Source: Pleurotus ostreatus/Saccharomyces cerevisiae fusant (lineage: Eukaryota; Opisthokonta). Taken from it: a DNA stretch of 26,601 nucleotides. A program made the translations under genes and the position numbers. The notes beneath the pieces were generated by a model. It had not been told where the DNA came from, did not search any database, and worked only from the letters and a program-made list of their open reading frames with translations. The DNA lies in the NCBI GenBank assembly GCA_024196135.1, contig JAMQCK010000353.1, positions 1-26,601 on the forward strand, given 5' to 3'. This document shows positions 1 to 13,067 of this stretch, piece after piece; the stretch's first letter is position 1, and the number at the start of each line of letters is the position of its first letter.

Positions 1-3000
1 CCGCGCGCGCTCGTCATCGACCTCGAGCGGATCGACGACTCTGGCAAGGGCGCTACCTTCATCCACACCAGCAAGCCAGGTACCACCAGCACGGAGGGTC
101 CCGGGTCCGTCTGTGAAGCAAGGTGGGCCTCCTTTCCTTCACCTCCCCCTCAGCTCGATGACGTCCGATGCACATCGCACGCGTCGAGAATATTCACGGC
201 GGCGATAACCATCATCGACTGAATGCTAACGCGTCCCTCGTAGGATCGATGAGATTTTCCTCGACAAGTCCACGCCAGAGAACGCCTACCGCCTCGAGAC
301 CTTCCGTTCGGCTGGCGCGATCAGCGCGACCGCGAGCCAGCAGCTGCGCTGCTACTTCGTGACGCGCTGCGAGTTCCCGAACACGCCCGCGAAGAAGAAC
401 GCGGATGGCTCGACGGACATACGCAGCGTGTCGAACAAGAGCTTCCTCGAGAAGGCCACCGACAACACGCTCGAGATCTACCAGCAGGTCATGCGCAACG
501 TCGAGACGCGTTACGGTCCCGTGATCGAGGTGTTCAAGGTCGAGGGCTCGCGCGAGCACCGGCTCGTCATCGGGTACAAGATGGGCGGTACGCGCAGCTA
601 CTTCAGCGCGCTCAGCCATCTCTACCACTTCTACTCGCTATACTCGACGAGGAAGTACGTCGAGCAGTTCGCCAATGGCGTCACTATCATCTCGATCTAC
701 CTCAACCCGCTGCCGCTGGACCAGCTCGAGGGCAACAAGCGCCCGCCACCTATCGAGCACTCAATCTTCCAGGTCATGAAGGAGGCCAGCTTGCTCTACT
801 GTCTACCCGACAACCCCTTCTTCGGCGTCACGGAGAGCGAGGATGGTCCAGGGCATGCCGTCCAGGAGGCGACCTACGCCTGTAAGTTGGAGCGTTCATA
901 ATTGCGGAGGTGCCCTAAACTGACTGCTTCTTAGACTGCGGTTGGATCTTCGCGCAGCACTTTACGAACCGCCTCGGCGCCACGTACTTGCAGCTCAAGA
1001 ACCTGCTTACCGAAACCGACCCTGTGCACGCTGAAGTCTTGAACACTATCAAGCGTCGGTTCAGGGACGAAACCTTCACGCGTGAGGTTATCCTGCAGGT
1101 CATTTTGCGCTGGCCTGAGTTGGTGAGTATTCTTGGCGCTCTTGCCAACGTGCGTCGCGCTCATGTCGACCTAGATTCGTATGCTGTACGTCAACTTCGC
1201 GATGGTGCACTACCCGAACACGTCTGCCGACCAGGCGGAGAACTTGATGTACGTCTTCATCCTTCCAACGTTGGCACCGATCTGACCACGCGTGCAGGCC
1301 GACGCTTTCGTACCAGCGCTTGCAGACCGCGCAGCCTCTCAACGATAAGGACCTACACGACCATATTCGTCGTACGGTACACGATAAGCAGGAGCTCCAG
1401 GTTCTCGAGAGCTTCTTGATCTTCAACAGGTGGGTACTCGGGCTCTCGCTCGCAGCCGGCTTTTCTGACATGAGCTCCACAGCCACGTCCTCAAGACAAA
1501 CTTCTACCAGCCGACCAAGGTCGCGCTGTCCTTCCGTCTCGCGCCAGAGTTTTTGCCCGAGATCGAGTACCCGAAGAGGCCATTCGGTGTTTTCCTGAGC
1601 ATTGGCAACGAGTTCCGAGGGTTCCACATCCGGTTTCGCGATGTCGCTCGTGGAGGCATCCGGCTGATTATGTCACGGACTAGGGAGTGCGTGGGCTTTC
1701 GACGTCTTTCCGTACGCTGTGGGACTGACGCTCTGCTTCAGAAACTACTCCATCAACCAGCGCATGCTCTTCGACGAGAACTACGGGCTGGCCTCGACGC
1801 AGAACCTGAAGAACAAAGATATCCCGGAAGGTGGCGCGAAGGGTACGATTCTACCTGCGATTGGGGCCAACCCGCGGTTGTGCTTCGAGAAGTATGTGGA
1901 TGTGAGTGTTCTGGCGTTGATATTGCTGGGGTTGTACGCTGACGATGCGTGCAGAGTATCATCGACCTTCTCATTCCCGGCCAAAGCCCTGGTATCAAGG
2001 AGCGTCTGGTCGACCTCTATGGCCAGCCGGAGATCTTGTTCTTTGGTCCGGACGAGGGTACAGCGGATATGATGGACTGGGCTGCACGTACGCCGCTACA
2101 AATTTTCTCCTTTCGACAAGTAACTCATATTTCCCAGTGCACGCCCGTGACCGCGGTGCAGAGGCCTGGTGGAAGTCCTTCACAACTGGGAAGAGCGCCG
2201 AGACGCTCGGTGGTGTACCGCACGACACGTACGGCATGACCTCGTTGTCGATCCGCCAGTATGTGCTGGGCATTTACAAGCAGCTTGGCTTGAGGGAGAA
2301 GGATATCACGAAGGTGCAGACGGGAGGTCCTGGTGAGTTGGATATGTTTTTGATGTTGTAAAGTATCGTGTTGCTGACTGCCGTTGTAGATGGTGATCTT
2401 GGGTCGAGTATGTGGTTGAGCTTTGGTGTGAGGAGTGTCTCGGCTAACTAGTGTTTCTTGCAGACGAGATCCTGCTCAGCAACGACAAGACCGTCGCCAT
2501 TATCGACGGTAGCGGTGTAGCTGCGGACCCGGCTGGGTTGAACCGCGAAGAGCTCATTCGCCTGGCGAAGGCGCGCATTCCGATCGGCAACTTTGACAAG
2601 AGCAAGCTATCGAAGGACGGCTACATTGTCAAGGTGGACGACCAGGATGTCAAGTTGCCTTGTGAGTAGTACTTCGATTCGTACGAGGGACTTGCGACTG
2701 ATGAAGTATACAGCGGGCGAGATTGTCGTCGACGGTACCGACTTCAGGAATGGCGCGCACTTGCGGTTCAAGGCGGACTTGTTTGTTCCTTGCGGTGGTC
2801 GGTAAGTAGGAAACGTCAACCATCGTGAAGACGATGCTAACGTTCACCTCACAAGCCCCGAGGCCGTCAACATCTCGAACGTCGCCGCCCTCGTTGACTC
2901 GGAGGGCAAGCCGCACTTTAGGTTCATCGTCGAGGGCGCGAACCTCTTCCTCACGCAACAAGCACGTCTCTTCCTCGAGAAGCGCAAGGTTATCCTCTTC

Positions 3001-3581
3001 AAGGACTCCAGCGCGAACAAGGGCGGCGTCACGTCTTCCTCCCTCGAAGTCCTCGCCGGCCTCGCGCTCGCGACGAACGAATACGTCGACCTGATGATCT
3101 TCAAGGACGGGAAGCCCTCGCCCTTCTACCAGTCCTACGTCAAGGACATCCAGCAGAAGATCACGGAGAACGCCGCCGCGGAGTTCCTCTGTATCTGGCG
3201 CGAGCACCAGCGACTTGGCGGGTCGAAGCCGCGGACGACGATCTCGGACGAGCTGAGCACGACGTTGAACAATCTCCAGACGGAGCTCGAGGCATCGGAC
3301 TTGTTTGACGATGAGCCGAGCAAGCGGGGGGTGTTGGGGAGGGCGATTCCGAAGACGCTGGTGGAGAAGGTGGGGCTGGATGAGTTGATGAGGCGGTTGC
3401 CGGAGAGCTACCAGCGCGCTTTGTTCTCGAGTTGGGTGGCGTCGCACTTTGTGAGTGAACCTTGATTTTGATGAAGAGGATGGTGGTGGCTAACGAACAT
3501 ATGCAGATCTACAAGTACGGCGTGAACGCGTCGAGTGTGGACTTCTTCCACTTTGCGCGGGATTTGGCGGTGCACCAGTAG
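1..3581 (+). CDS. GDH2: NAD-specific glutamate dehydrogenase, 3' part (939 residues in view)
   Basis: Oxidatively deaminates glutamate to 2-oxoglutarate and ammonium with NAD; in fungi this large cytosolic or mitochondrial enzyme works in glutamate catabolism. The start lies outside the window; roughly the first 100 residues are missing, judging from the family's usual length of a little over 1000. Exons: 1-122, 244-881, 935-1122, 1175-1248, 1298-1429, 1483-1686, 1742-1901, 1955-2087, 2138-2332, 2390-2407, 2464-2661, 2714-2801, 2856-3450, 3507-3581; they join into 940 codons without a break, ending in TAG. Family signatures read directly include NGVTIISIYLNPLP, FQVMKEASLLYCLPDNPFF, the lysine-bearing KNKDIPEGGAKGTILP, FFGPDEGTADMMDWAA, KSFTTGKSAETLGG, AIIDGSGV, and LFVPCGGRPEAVNISN. 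The C-terminus is DFFHFARDLAVHQ. Exon 2390-2407 is only 18 bases. Identity is close to certain; exact splice sites are manual. Confidence 0.95.
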
Positions 3582-4955
3582 ATGGAAAATGGATGGTAGG
3601 CGTACGAGCCCACGGACAGTTGTCAAGCAAAATGTACATGATCTTGTATAATAGAGCGTCTGTAGTCATAATGGCTTTGTCGAACGTATTCGCTGGATCT
3701 TTGTGACACGAGTCGGAACCGAATTGTGGGTCCAGTCACGTGGGCCCGGCGGTCCCCGGAATATGAACATGGCACGTGCCGAACTTCGACTGCGTTTTCC
3801 TTGCGATCAAGACGAGCCGGCGCTTTGTTTTCGGCGACGTTGAAGGCGGAGAGTTGCGGCCAAATCTTTTGGGGCGGATTCCACCGCCGTCCAGTCGGAA
3901 GTATGACCGGGACAAATGCGTACACGAGACCGGTAAGGTGAGCGAACTGAGGCACACGAGACCTAGATGAAGGGGCGTGGTGTTGTAAGTGGAGGAGCGT
4001 GCTTGCGGGCGGAAGGGCGTGTTTGAGGACCTGCTGGTCGATTGCGACAACGTTCGCGGTCTCTTGAGCTGCGTGCTTTTCGCGAAATAGCACGTACGGT
4101 AGGTGTGGACCGTTTTATGGCCCTCGCGAGTACGTTGAAAGTGGGTCTTGCTATGATGCTCTACGAATTCGAAGCGCTGCCTCCGTCAATAATGGGTTGT
4201 ATCACGTCCTTGTACAGACTGAATTGCAACGATGAGTCGCCTGGATTACGCCCGATCGCGCGACTGAGGTGGTAGAGGAGCGCCGAGGCGTCGTTAGAGG
4301 CGTGAGGTCCCCTGCCACGCCGGGTCGTGGCGCTCATGAGACGTGGAAGGAGTGTTACGAGGTGCGCTCATGTTCGTCAGGGTGGACTGTCATCTGACGA
4401 TCCATAGTCTGCGGCCGAACGTCGGTCGGCGGTTGCTGCTTCCTAGGTTCTTTGGGTTGCGCATGCGCGACAGCCGACAGCGATTAAGCGCCAGGTCGGA
4501 GGAAAGAGTCGTGAACGTGGAGGCTTGAACAGTCGGTGGACAACGCTGGGTAGGTCTGAGGCGAACGTTGGCCATCGCTAGCGGAGGGATCTTCGTGCGT
4601 CCGTTTACGTTGAGTTCAGGGATCCTCCTGGTCCAGGCGAGGGTATATTTGTATCTTGAGGTCCGCAAGCATGCGCAGAAGAGGATCAGCGTGCGATGGA
4701 AGTCCGCACCGGGGGGAAAGGTCTAATTCAGCGGCCCTTACCCTCTACGTCATGAATTTGACGCCGTCGGCGGCGTGCCCGGCGCGGGAGGACCTTATAG
4801 CGATGGCGGGGCACGGGCATGGGAGGCTGATCAGCGTCGGTCCTCTAAGCTTGCCCTCTTCCCATCACCATCACCATCGCCTTTTCCCCCATCGCCCGCG
4901 CAATCGCCGGCGCCGGAACACCACCTTATAATCAGCGCGAGTCTGACGTGTCGCG
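3582..4955. other. Gene-poor gap between GDH2 and the dehydrogenase gene
   Basis: No coding region supported. The longest open frames (up to 156 codons, minus strand 4093-3623) have no recognisable domain, and none joins a neighbour by good splice sites. Two CACGTG motifs lie 36 bases apart (3737-3742 and 3773-3778), the second inside the palindrome GGCACGTGCC. A pyrimidine-rich stretch with CATCACCAT repeats at about 4861-4890 and a TATAAT at 4927-4932 precede the next start codon, so the right end probably is the promoter of the downstream gene. Confidence 0.5.
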
Positions 4956-6437
4956 ATGCCAGCTCTATCGGAAAGCATCATCCACTCCAGCCGCGGGCCC
5001 TCCCCGATGCGCCCTGGCTACTCAAGCACGGCCTCGTACCGCCCGGACGGCCTCAGCGTCGCCGACGAGGTGCACCCCGTCATACACGCGGGGCGCGTCG
5101 CGGTCATTACTGGCGCGGCGAGCGGGATCGGAAAGGCGGCAGCGATTGAGTTGGCCAAGTGCGTGTGCGGTGTTCGTCCCCCTCGTGTGATGTGCTGACC
5201 TGCGATGTGTAGGATTGGTCTGAAGATCGCGATGGCGGACGTGGACGAGGCCCGTCTGGCGCATGCTGCGAAGGAAGTCGGCGCGATCGCGAATGTGGAC
5301 GGCGCGACGAACGTCATCTTCGTGCCCACAGACGTGTCGCAGATCGACCAGGTCGTGCGCTTGAAGGAGCGCGTCTATGAGACCTGGGGAGAGGTGCGTA
5401 CGCGTCGCAAAGTGCTGTGTTTTCTCTAACGTGAGTGCAGGTGGCGGTCCTGATCAACAACGCTGGCGTTGCGCCAAAGGGAACGTCATGGAGTGGGATC
5501 GACAACTGGAGGAAGGCATTCGATGTCAACGTTTTCGGGTGGGTATAACCCCAACCTGCGATGGGCGTTGGGCTGACTCTCAAGCAGCATCGTCAACGTC
5601 CAGCAGACCTTTATACCGGTAAGCAATCGCGCGTCGCCGCCGTATTTCCGCAAGTCTAATCCCATGTTCTAGTTCATGTTGCATCAAGAGAACCCGTCTG
5701 TGATTATAAACACCGGCTCTAAGCAGGGTATCACAAACCCTCCGTGAGTCCCATTCAATCCCTCTGCGTCACATCTAGGCCCTTGCATTCCATCTGACCG
5801 CATTCGCTTATCCAGTGGCAACGCCGCGTACAACGCGTCCAAGGCCGCGGTCAAGTCCCTCACGGAGGGTCTCTCGCACGAGCTGCGCGAGTTCCCGGGT
5901 AGCCATGTCACTGCCCACTTATTCGTGTACGCCCCCTTTCTATTCCTCTGCCGCACGATCCATGACGTATAGCTCGATTGCCCCATGGCGCTTCCCGATA
6001 TCCTCAACTTGCCTTATTGTGGATCTCTGTACCTCTACTACCTGTACGTCCGACGGATAGCCCCGGCTGGACGCACACTGGCATGACGGGCGCGAACCCG
6101 CCGACGTCGCCTGGCGCGGAGGTGCCGCCGGAAGTTCCCAAGCCGGATGGCGCGTGGAGCGCGACGGAGACGGTGCTCTACATGCTCGACAAGGTCCGCA
6201 GCGGGGACTTCTACATCATCTGCCCGGACAACGAGACGCGCCGGGAGGTGGACCAGTTGAGGTGCGTGGGTTTCTCATGGATTTTGCCCTTCCCCCTCTG
6301 ACTATCTTCACCCCTTCAGGATCATGTGGGGCGCCGCCGACGTCGCAGAAGGCCGACCCGCGCTCAGCCGCTGGCACCGGGACTACAAGCACCTGTACGA
6401 GGAGTACATCAAGGATGGATTGGCCAGTCTTTCCTAG
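4956..6437 (+). CDS. Short-chain dehydrogenase/reductase (SDR family)
   Basis: An NAD(P)-dependent oxidoreductase of the classical SDR fold; the substrate cannot be told from the sequence. Exons: 4956-5158, 5213-5393, 5441-5538, 5588-5618, 5673-5743, 5816-5926, 6061-6261, 6320-6437 give 337 residues. The Rossmann cofactor motif TGAASGIGK is at residues 52-60, NNAG at 134-137, and the catalytic Ser-Tyr-Lys set is complete: S187 in NTGSKQG, Y200 and K204 in AAYNASK. The usual SDR PGW/T step follows in VPGWTHTGMTG. The first 45 or so residues, before the Rossmann strand, are a serine- and proline-rich extension; an in-frame ATG at 5007 (residue 18) would shorten it. The intron at 5927-6060 (134 bases) is longer than its neighbours and might hide a tiny exon, but the frame joins well without one. 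Confidence 0.88.
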
Positions 6438-6918
6438 GTTTAGGTTTGGTTGGTTGCCGTGCGGATATTCGACTGACGCATGCACGGACGTTGGACTGAC
6501 CTACGTATTACTGACCGACCTCAACCTCTTGCTTATTGGACGTAACCTCTTGAGGAAGGTGTGGATGGTGTGGATGTTACCTGATGTCGCGCGTTGTGGT
6601 TTTGGAGGGCGGTATAAATGTGGAAAGGAATGTAAAAATGTGTATAGATAACGTGTAGTTCAATTCGTGTAAAGGAGGATAGGGAAAAGGAAGTATACAT
6701 GAGTAAACACGCCTACGCACCGTGCGAGGGTTCGGGACGACGCTGCCAGCGACTTGAAAAAGTCCAAGTTGTGAGGCGCGGGAACCGATGTCACGTTGCT
6801 CGAGCGTGGTTCACACGCGGCGCAATCGGGCTTGGCTTCGTCGTTCATCAACTGCTTGGTCGTCTTGTGCGCACAGAAACTCGAGAGTTATATAATTGGA
6901 CGAAACCCCTGTCTCGAT
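6438..6918. other. Intergenic: SDR 3' region and BTB promoter
   Basis: No coding region supported. The left part is the probable 3' untranslated region of the dehydrogenase gene. The right part leads into the first BTB gene and holds a TATATAAT (6889-6896). Confidence 0.5.
6889..6896 (+). promoter_or_regulatory. TATA-like element before the first BTB gene
   Basis: TATATAAT lies 22 bases before the ATG at 6919. This is close for a TATA box, so the transcript would have a very short leader, or the motif is incidental. Confidence 0.3.
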
Positions 6919-8073
6919 ATGAGTGCTGGCGAAACGGAATCGTCTACGTCGGCGAAGCGCAGGAGGATTGACTCCAATGGAGAGTGCGACGAACCTGTAG
7001 TCCGGTCGCCCATCTGGTTCAAAGACGGCAACATCGTGCTCCAGGCGCAACGCGTTCACTTCCGATTCTACCAGGGCCTGCTCGCGACGTACTCCCCGTT
7101 CTTCAGGGACGTGTTCGAAGTACCGCAGCCAGCAGATGGCGCGGATGCGGTGGAGGGATGTCCAGTCATGAGATTGCAGGAGTCGGCAGCAGACGTCGAA
7201 TATATGCTAAACTTCATCCTCGAACCGTGAGCATTACTCTCTTCTTGGAGTGCTCAGTACACCCTAACAGAATGCTGGCCACAAATCAGGAAATCATCCA
7301 AGCAGACGCCGAGCGTCGCAAACATTATAGCGGGGCTGAAGATGGGGCAGAAGTACCTGATAGCGGCACTCTGGGACGATGCGGTGGAGAGGCTGCGGTA
7401 CGAGTTCCCAGATCGGCTGGAGGAGTACCAGGAAAGACGCGAGGGCCGTGAAAAGCGGGGCTACACGCGCTTCCGGGTAGAGCCAAGACACGCGGACTGG
7501 CTGCTCCATCTCGTCGATGCGGCGCGGCTCGTGGGCCTACAGACGATCCTTCCAGCGTCGTGCTATAGAGCCTCGGAGGACAGCAGAAGAGTAAGTCAGC
7601 CGCTTCCGGATTGTCAGCGGCGCTGAGTGAACATCATTGTGCAGGAAGACCTGACCCGAGGGCTTTGCGATGACATAACGCTCGAAAGCATGAGCATGCA
7701 CATTCACAATGTTCTTCTGGCGGGCAAAACGAAGACGCTCGCCACCAAAGTCAAGCTCATTCGGGTCGCATTTGCGGAGCCTCAGCCACCGTCGCAGGAA
7801 TGTACCGACCGCGACGCGTGCAGGGGAGCTCGACGACGCATGTTCGACGATTTCCTGAAAACTCTGGAGAGGGAGAAAACATACGCCATGTTCTATCCTT
7901 GGTCTGAACGTCTATTGGGCTCGCCGAATCGCAAATATTGTGCTTCGTGCGCAGAGGACACACTGCGGACGGTCAGAGAAGAGCAAGAGGAGATCTGGGA
8001 GTCGTTGCCGTCGTTCTTTGGACTGCCAGATTGGGAAGAGTTGAAGGACTTCTCGGTTGCAGAGGGGGAATAG
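6919..8073 (+). CDS. BTB/POZ domain protein, tandem copy 1
   Basis: Mushroom-type BTB/POZ protein of 345 residues, presumably a protein-protein adaptor; partner unknown. Exons are 6919-7226, 7290-7590 and 7645-8073. After a short basic N-terminus (AKRRRID), the BTB fold runs from about residue 30: IWFKDGNIVLQAQ, then FRFYQGLLATYSPFFRDVF and the VEGCPVMRLQESAADVEYML motif, where the characteristic buried residues of the family are seen. The second half is helical (MGQKYLIAALWDDAVERL) and then has paired cysteines, CTDRDAC and CASC, which could bind zinc. The tail IWESLPSFFGLPDWEELKD is shared with copy 2. The 345-residue length and both intron positions equal those of copy 2, so the two arose by tandem duplication. 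I chose ATG 6919 because copy 2 also begins MSA. Confidence 0.88.
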
Positions 8074-8471
8074 AGGTCGGCGCGTGCTGGTGAATCAAAT
8101 CAAGCCTTTGTGCTTGTTCGCCTATTATCGTTGATTCGTAGAGAAAATGGCCTCGGATAATTATAGGCTGTAACGCATTGGAGAGAGGGTTGTTGTTACA
8201 TGGATGTAATATTGTGGATACAATGAGGGCATAATGGCGACAGCGCCGTTCTGTTGAACTTTTATGGGTGACCTAAATCACGTTATATTTGATTGAGCGT
8301 ATTTGTACCCACACGTGGCTGGCGCCGCATGCAGCGAGGTTCAAGTTGTACCTTGCTCTCACCGTTCAGTCACTGCGTGTCCGCCGCCACATCACCTGCT
8401 TTCAAACTTCCGGGATCCTTGCCAAGCTCCAGACACCCTTGCCTAAATCCTGAGAGGAGCGCTACTGCGTC
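8074..8471. other. Spacer between the two BTB genes
   Basis: 398 bases with no coding support; 3' end of copy 1 and promoter of copy 2. A CACGTG is at 8312-8317, about 155 bases before the start of copy 2. The sequence at 8100-8290 is AT-richer than the flanking exons. Confidence 0.45.
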
Positions 8472-9641
8472 ATGAGCGCCATTTCCGCCAACAACTCTGA
8501 CTCTCCGGCGACGAAGCGGAAGAGGAGCGATATAGAGGACGCGCGGGACGAACCTCCTACGCGGTCAAGAATCTGGTTCGACGATGGCAACATTGTACTG
8601 CAGGCGGAGAACGTGCAGTTCAGATTCTTCAAGGGCATCCTCGCGGCGTATTCCCCTTTCTTCAGGGATGCATTCGCGGTCCCGCAGCCAATGCATAACT
8701 CTGAGGGTATGGTGGAGGGATGCCCCGTGATGAAATTGCCGGATAGCGCGGCTGATGTGGAGTATATGTTGAGCTTTATTCTTGAGCCGTGCGTATGCAT
8801 AACGATCTGGCATCTGCTCGATGTCATAAGTCATAAGGAAAAATACTGATCTACGCTACTACAGAAAGTCATCCAAATTGTTGCCGTGCATTGCCGACAT
8901 TGTCTCCGCGCTCAGGATGGGGCACAAGTACCTGATGGCGGCTCTGTGGGATGACGCGGTGGATAGGCTACAGCATGAGTTTCCGGACAAGCTCGACGAG
9001 TATCAGGAGAGGCGCGATGGCGCCAATGGCGCCAGGGCGCAGCGCATCCGCCTTGACACGGATAGCTTGGAGAGGCTCTTGAATCTCGTCGATCCCGTGC
9101 AAAGCGCGGGCTTGCAGAGGATACTGCCGGCGCTATGTCATCGGGTCCTGGAAAAAACCAAACTGGTGCGCCAGTGGCTGGTTATCATTCATCAATCTGC
9201 TTACGGAGCAACTTTCTTGAGGACGTCCTTGCGAGAGGCCTGACCAAAGCGGGAAGGCTGGAAGACCCAAGCATGCAGACGCGTATAATGCTATTCGCTG
9301 CGCTCGCCAAGCGGCCGTCCCTGAGGGCGAGAATACTTCGGCGTGCGTTTGCCGAGCCTTACGCAGTGTCGAAAGCATGTTTCGATCACGACGGATGTCA
9401 TCAAGCTCGCCTTAGCCAGATCAGCAGAAGCCTTCAGCAAATCGAGATGGACGACAAGTTTGGCTTGTTCAAACCTTGGTCTCCGGATTTTGCGAACGCG
9501 CAGAAGATTAAAATATGTGGTTGGTGTGCGGATAAGACGTTGGAGAACGTGGCGGCGGAGCAGCAGGCAATTTGGGACGAGCTGCCGTCGTTGTTTGGTC
9601 TGCCGCCCTGGGCGGAATTGAAGGACCATGTCCTGGAATGA
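8472..9641 (+). CDS. BTB/POZ domain protein, tandem copy 2
   Basis: Paralogue of the gene just upstream, also 345 residues. Exons are 8472-8788, 8865-9165 and 9222-9641. The BTB part reads IWFDDGNIVLQAENVQF, FKGILAAYSPFFRDAF and VEGCPVMKLPDSAADVEYML. The first intron falls after the same proline codon (phase 2) and the second at the same phase-0 position as in copy 1. The paired cysteines are kept as CFDHDGC and CGWC, in the same spacing (C-x5-C, C-x2-C), which argues that they matter, perhaps as a zinc site. The tail is IWDELPSLFGLPPWAELKD. Linker segments between motifs have diverged strongly, so the duplication is not recent. Function and partner are unknown; basidiomycetes carry many such BTB genes. 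Confidence 0.88.
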
Positions 9642-10109
9642 CGGCATGAAACATTGTCCAGTGCTGTCTTTATTGTACTATACCGAGAAAGGGACGCTCC
9701 CTGCACTTGAATTGATATATAAATGCAGGGTCGGTCGAAAGGGCTGCTGCGAGGGACCAGTCGGGAGTGTTTAATGATTGACCATTTGGACCTTGGGACT
9801 CAAAAGTCACGTCGAGTCACAGTTCGAGTCCCTGCCACGCGATCGTGCAAAAGCAAAGATTCCCTGCCGTCCAAAGCCACCGAACACCAGCTTCCTACTT
9901 CGTGTAGGGAAGGAAGGACTTGAGGTGGACAAGCACGGTTATGAGCACATCCTCGAAGGGTATTTCGGGCGCAGAGTGCGCTCGTTCGATCGCAGGATAC
10001 TCGTCCAAGTCGGTGTAATCCTTCATTGTGCGGGCTGCAGTGGAGTGTTCTGGTGCCCGCGATGATGGAATCTATGTCTAGTATGTACATATATATTATT
10101 GATCTTCTC
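9642..10109. other. Intergenic between convergent BTB and thioredoxin reductase genes
   Basis: No coding region supported in 468 bases. It must hold the 3' untranslated regions of both genes. A TATATAAA at 9716-9723 has no gene after it on the plus strand and is probably incidental. Confidence 0.5.
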
Positions 10110-12076
<1,967 letters not shown>

Positions 12077-13067
12077 CTAACAGCAGGATCGACGAAACAA
12101 CTCACCGACGGCATTTACCAGCGTCTTGCCATCCGCGGACACCGATACATCGTCTTCCGTGTGCGAGCTCGAGGGCGACCGGCGAGCTCGCTGAAACAGC
12201 AAGTAAGAAATCACGACCAGATCTTGCATGCTGAGGGCCGCCGGAGAAAGCGCCAAGGTAGCGGGTACGCGCCGCTTGTATTCCTCTTTTTCCACTCGGC
12301 TGCTTGCATTCAAGACGCCGTCTCGCACGGTATGGAGAGTCGAAGTCGAGAGCCATGGTAGGCTCAACATGGAAGAGCTGCTGAGATCGCTGCCAGGCGA
12401 TGGGACGGAGACGTCTCTGGCTCTTCTGTACGTCGCGAGCGGCTGTTCGGAACTGCCTGCTTCGTACAACTGCGGATAGAAAGTAAGAAAGGCAGCACGC
12501 TTGCTAGGCGGTCCTGCGACTTACCGACATGTTTTGCGTTGCCTTGTCCACCTTCCATTTGAACTGCGCGCCGGAGGTGTCTTTGAAGGTGGCGGTGCTA
12601 TGAGACGTTAAGAAAAACTGTACCGTAGACAGTACTACGTGGATAGAGGCAGGCGTACTCGTTTAGCAAGTTTCTCTTGAGCCAATCGCTCTCCGAGACG
12701 CTCGTACCGTCCGCGAGTGTCAACAAGTCAGATCGCATTGTACGGGACCGTAGAATGGCGATACGGGTATCGTGCGCGTTGACGATGTCCTGGAGAGGTA
12801 TGAGTCTAGCAAGGGGAATCGACACCAGGTTGTGATGGTGTACTCGAAACATGATAGAGTATTGGAATGTGATAGAGTATTGGGATAAAGCAAATGAAGC
12901 CGATGACACACCATCTCGTACTTCAGATCCCCAGACCTTTCGTCGCCGGTCGTGGTCACTTTGTATGCCATTCGCGAGGTGCGGTGGTCGAAGAGAATCG
13001 TGCGGCGAGGGTCGTCGCGGGAGAAAATGAATATAACTTGGGTATCGGAGATTGGGAGCTCTGTCAT
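12077..13067 (-). CDS. DUF6593 domain protein
   Basis: Basidiomycete-restricted protein of unknown function. Exons on the minus strand: 13067-12912, 12789-12659, 12597-12525, 12469-12077; they join in frame to 250 residues. The pattern fits what I know of DUF6593: an N-terminal beta-rich part (VIFIFSRDDPRRTILFDHRT, then MAYKVTTT), a central strand pair (DTATFKDTSGAQFKWKVDK), and a C-terminal helix with aliphatic-basic end (LSMQDLVVISYLLFQRARR). The helix is followed by a polar tail of about 40 residues ending in CC. No membrane segment or signal peptide. The first intron (12790-12911) is 122 bases and contains a near-repeat ATAGAGTATTGG. The family call is by pattern memory, and the last exon could be shorter if an unseen intron exists. 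Confidence 0.65.

Noticed and set aside
2650..3447. 265-codon minus-strand open frame opposite the glutamate dehydrogenase gene
   Set aside because: Shadow of the GDH2 exons; it also crosses GDH2 introns and has no recognisable content.
3623..4093. 156-codon minus-strand frame in the gap after GDH2
   Set aside because: No domain, low-quality composition, no splice partner and no promoter signal; most likely chance.
4861..4890. CATCACCAT repeats resembling a histidine tract
   Set aside because: Lies in the untranslated region before the dehydrogenase start; in-frame translation is not supported.
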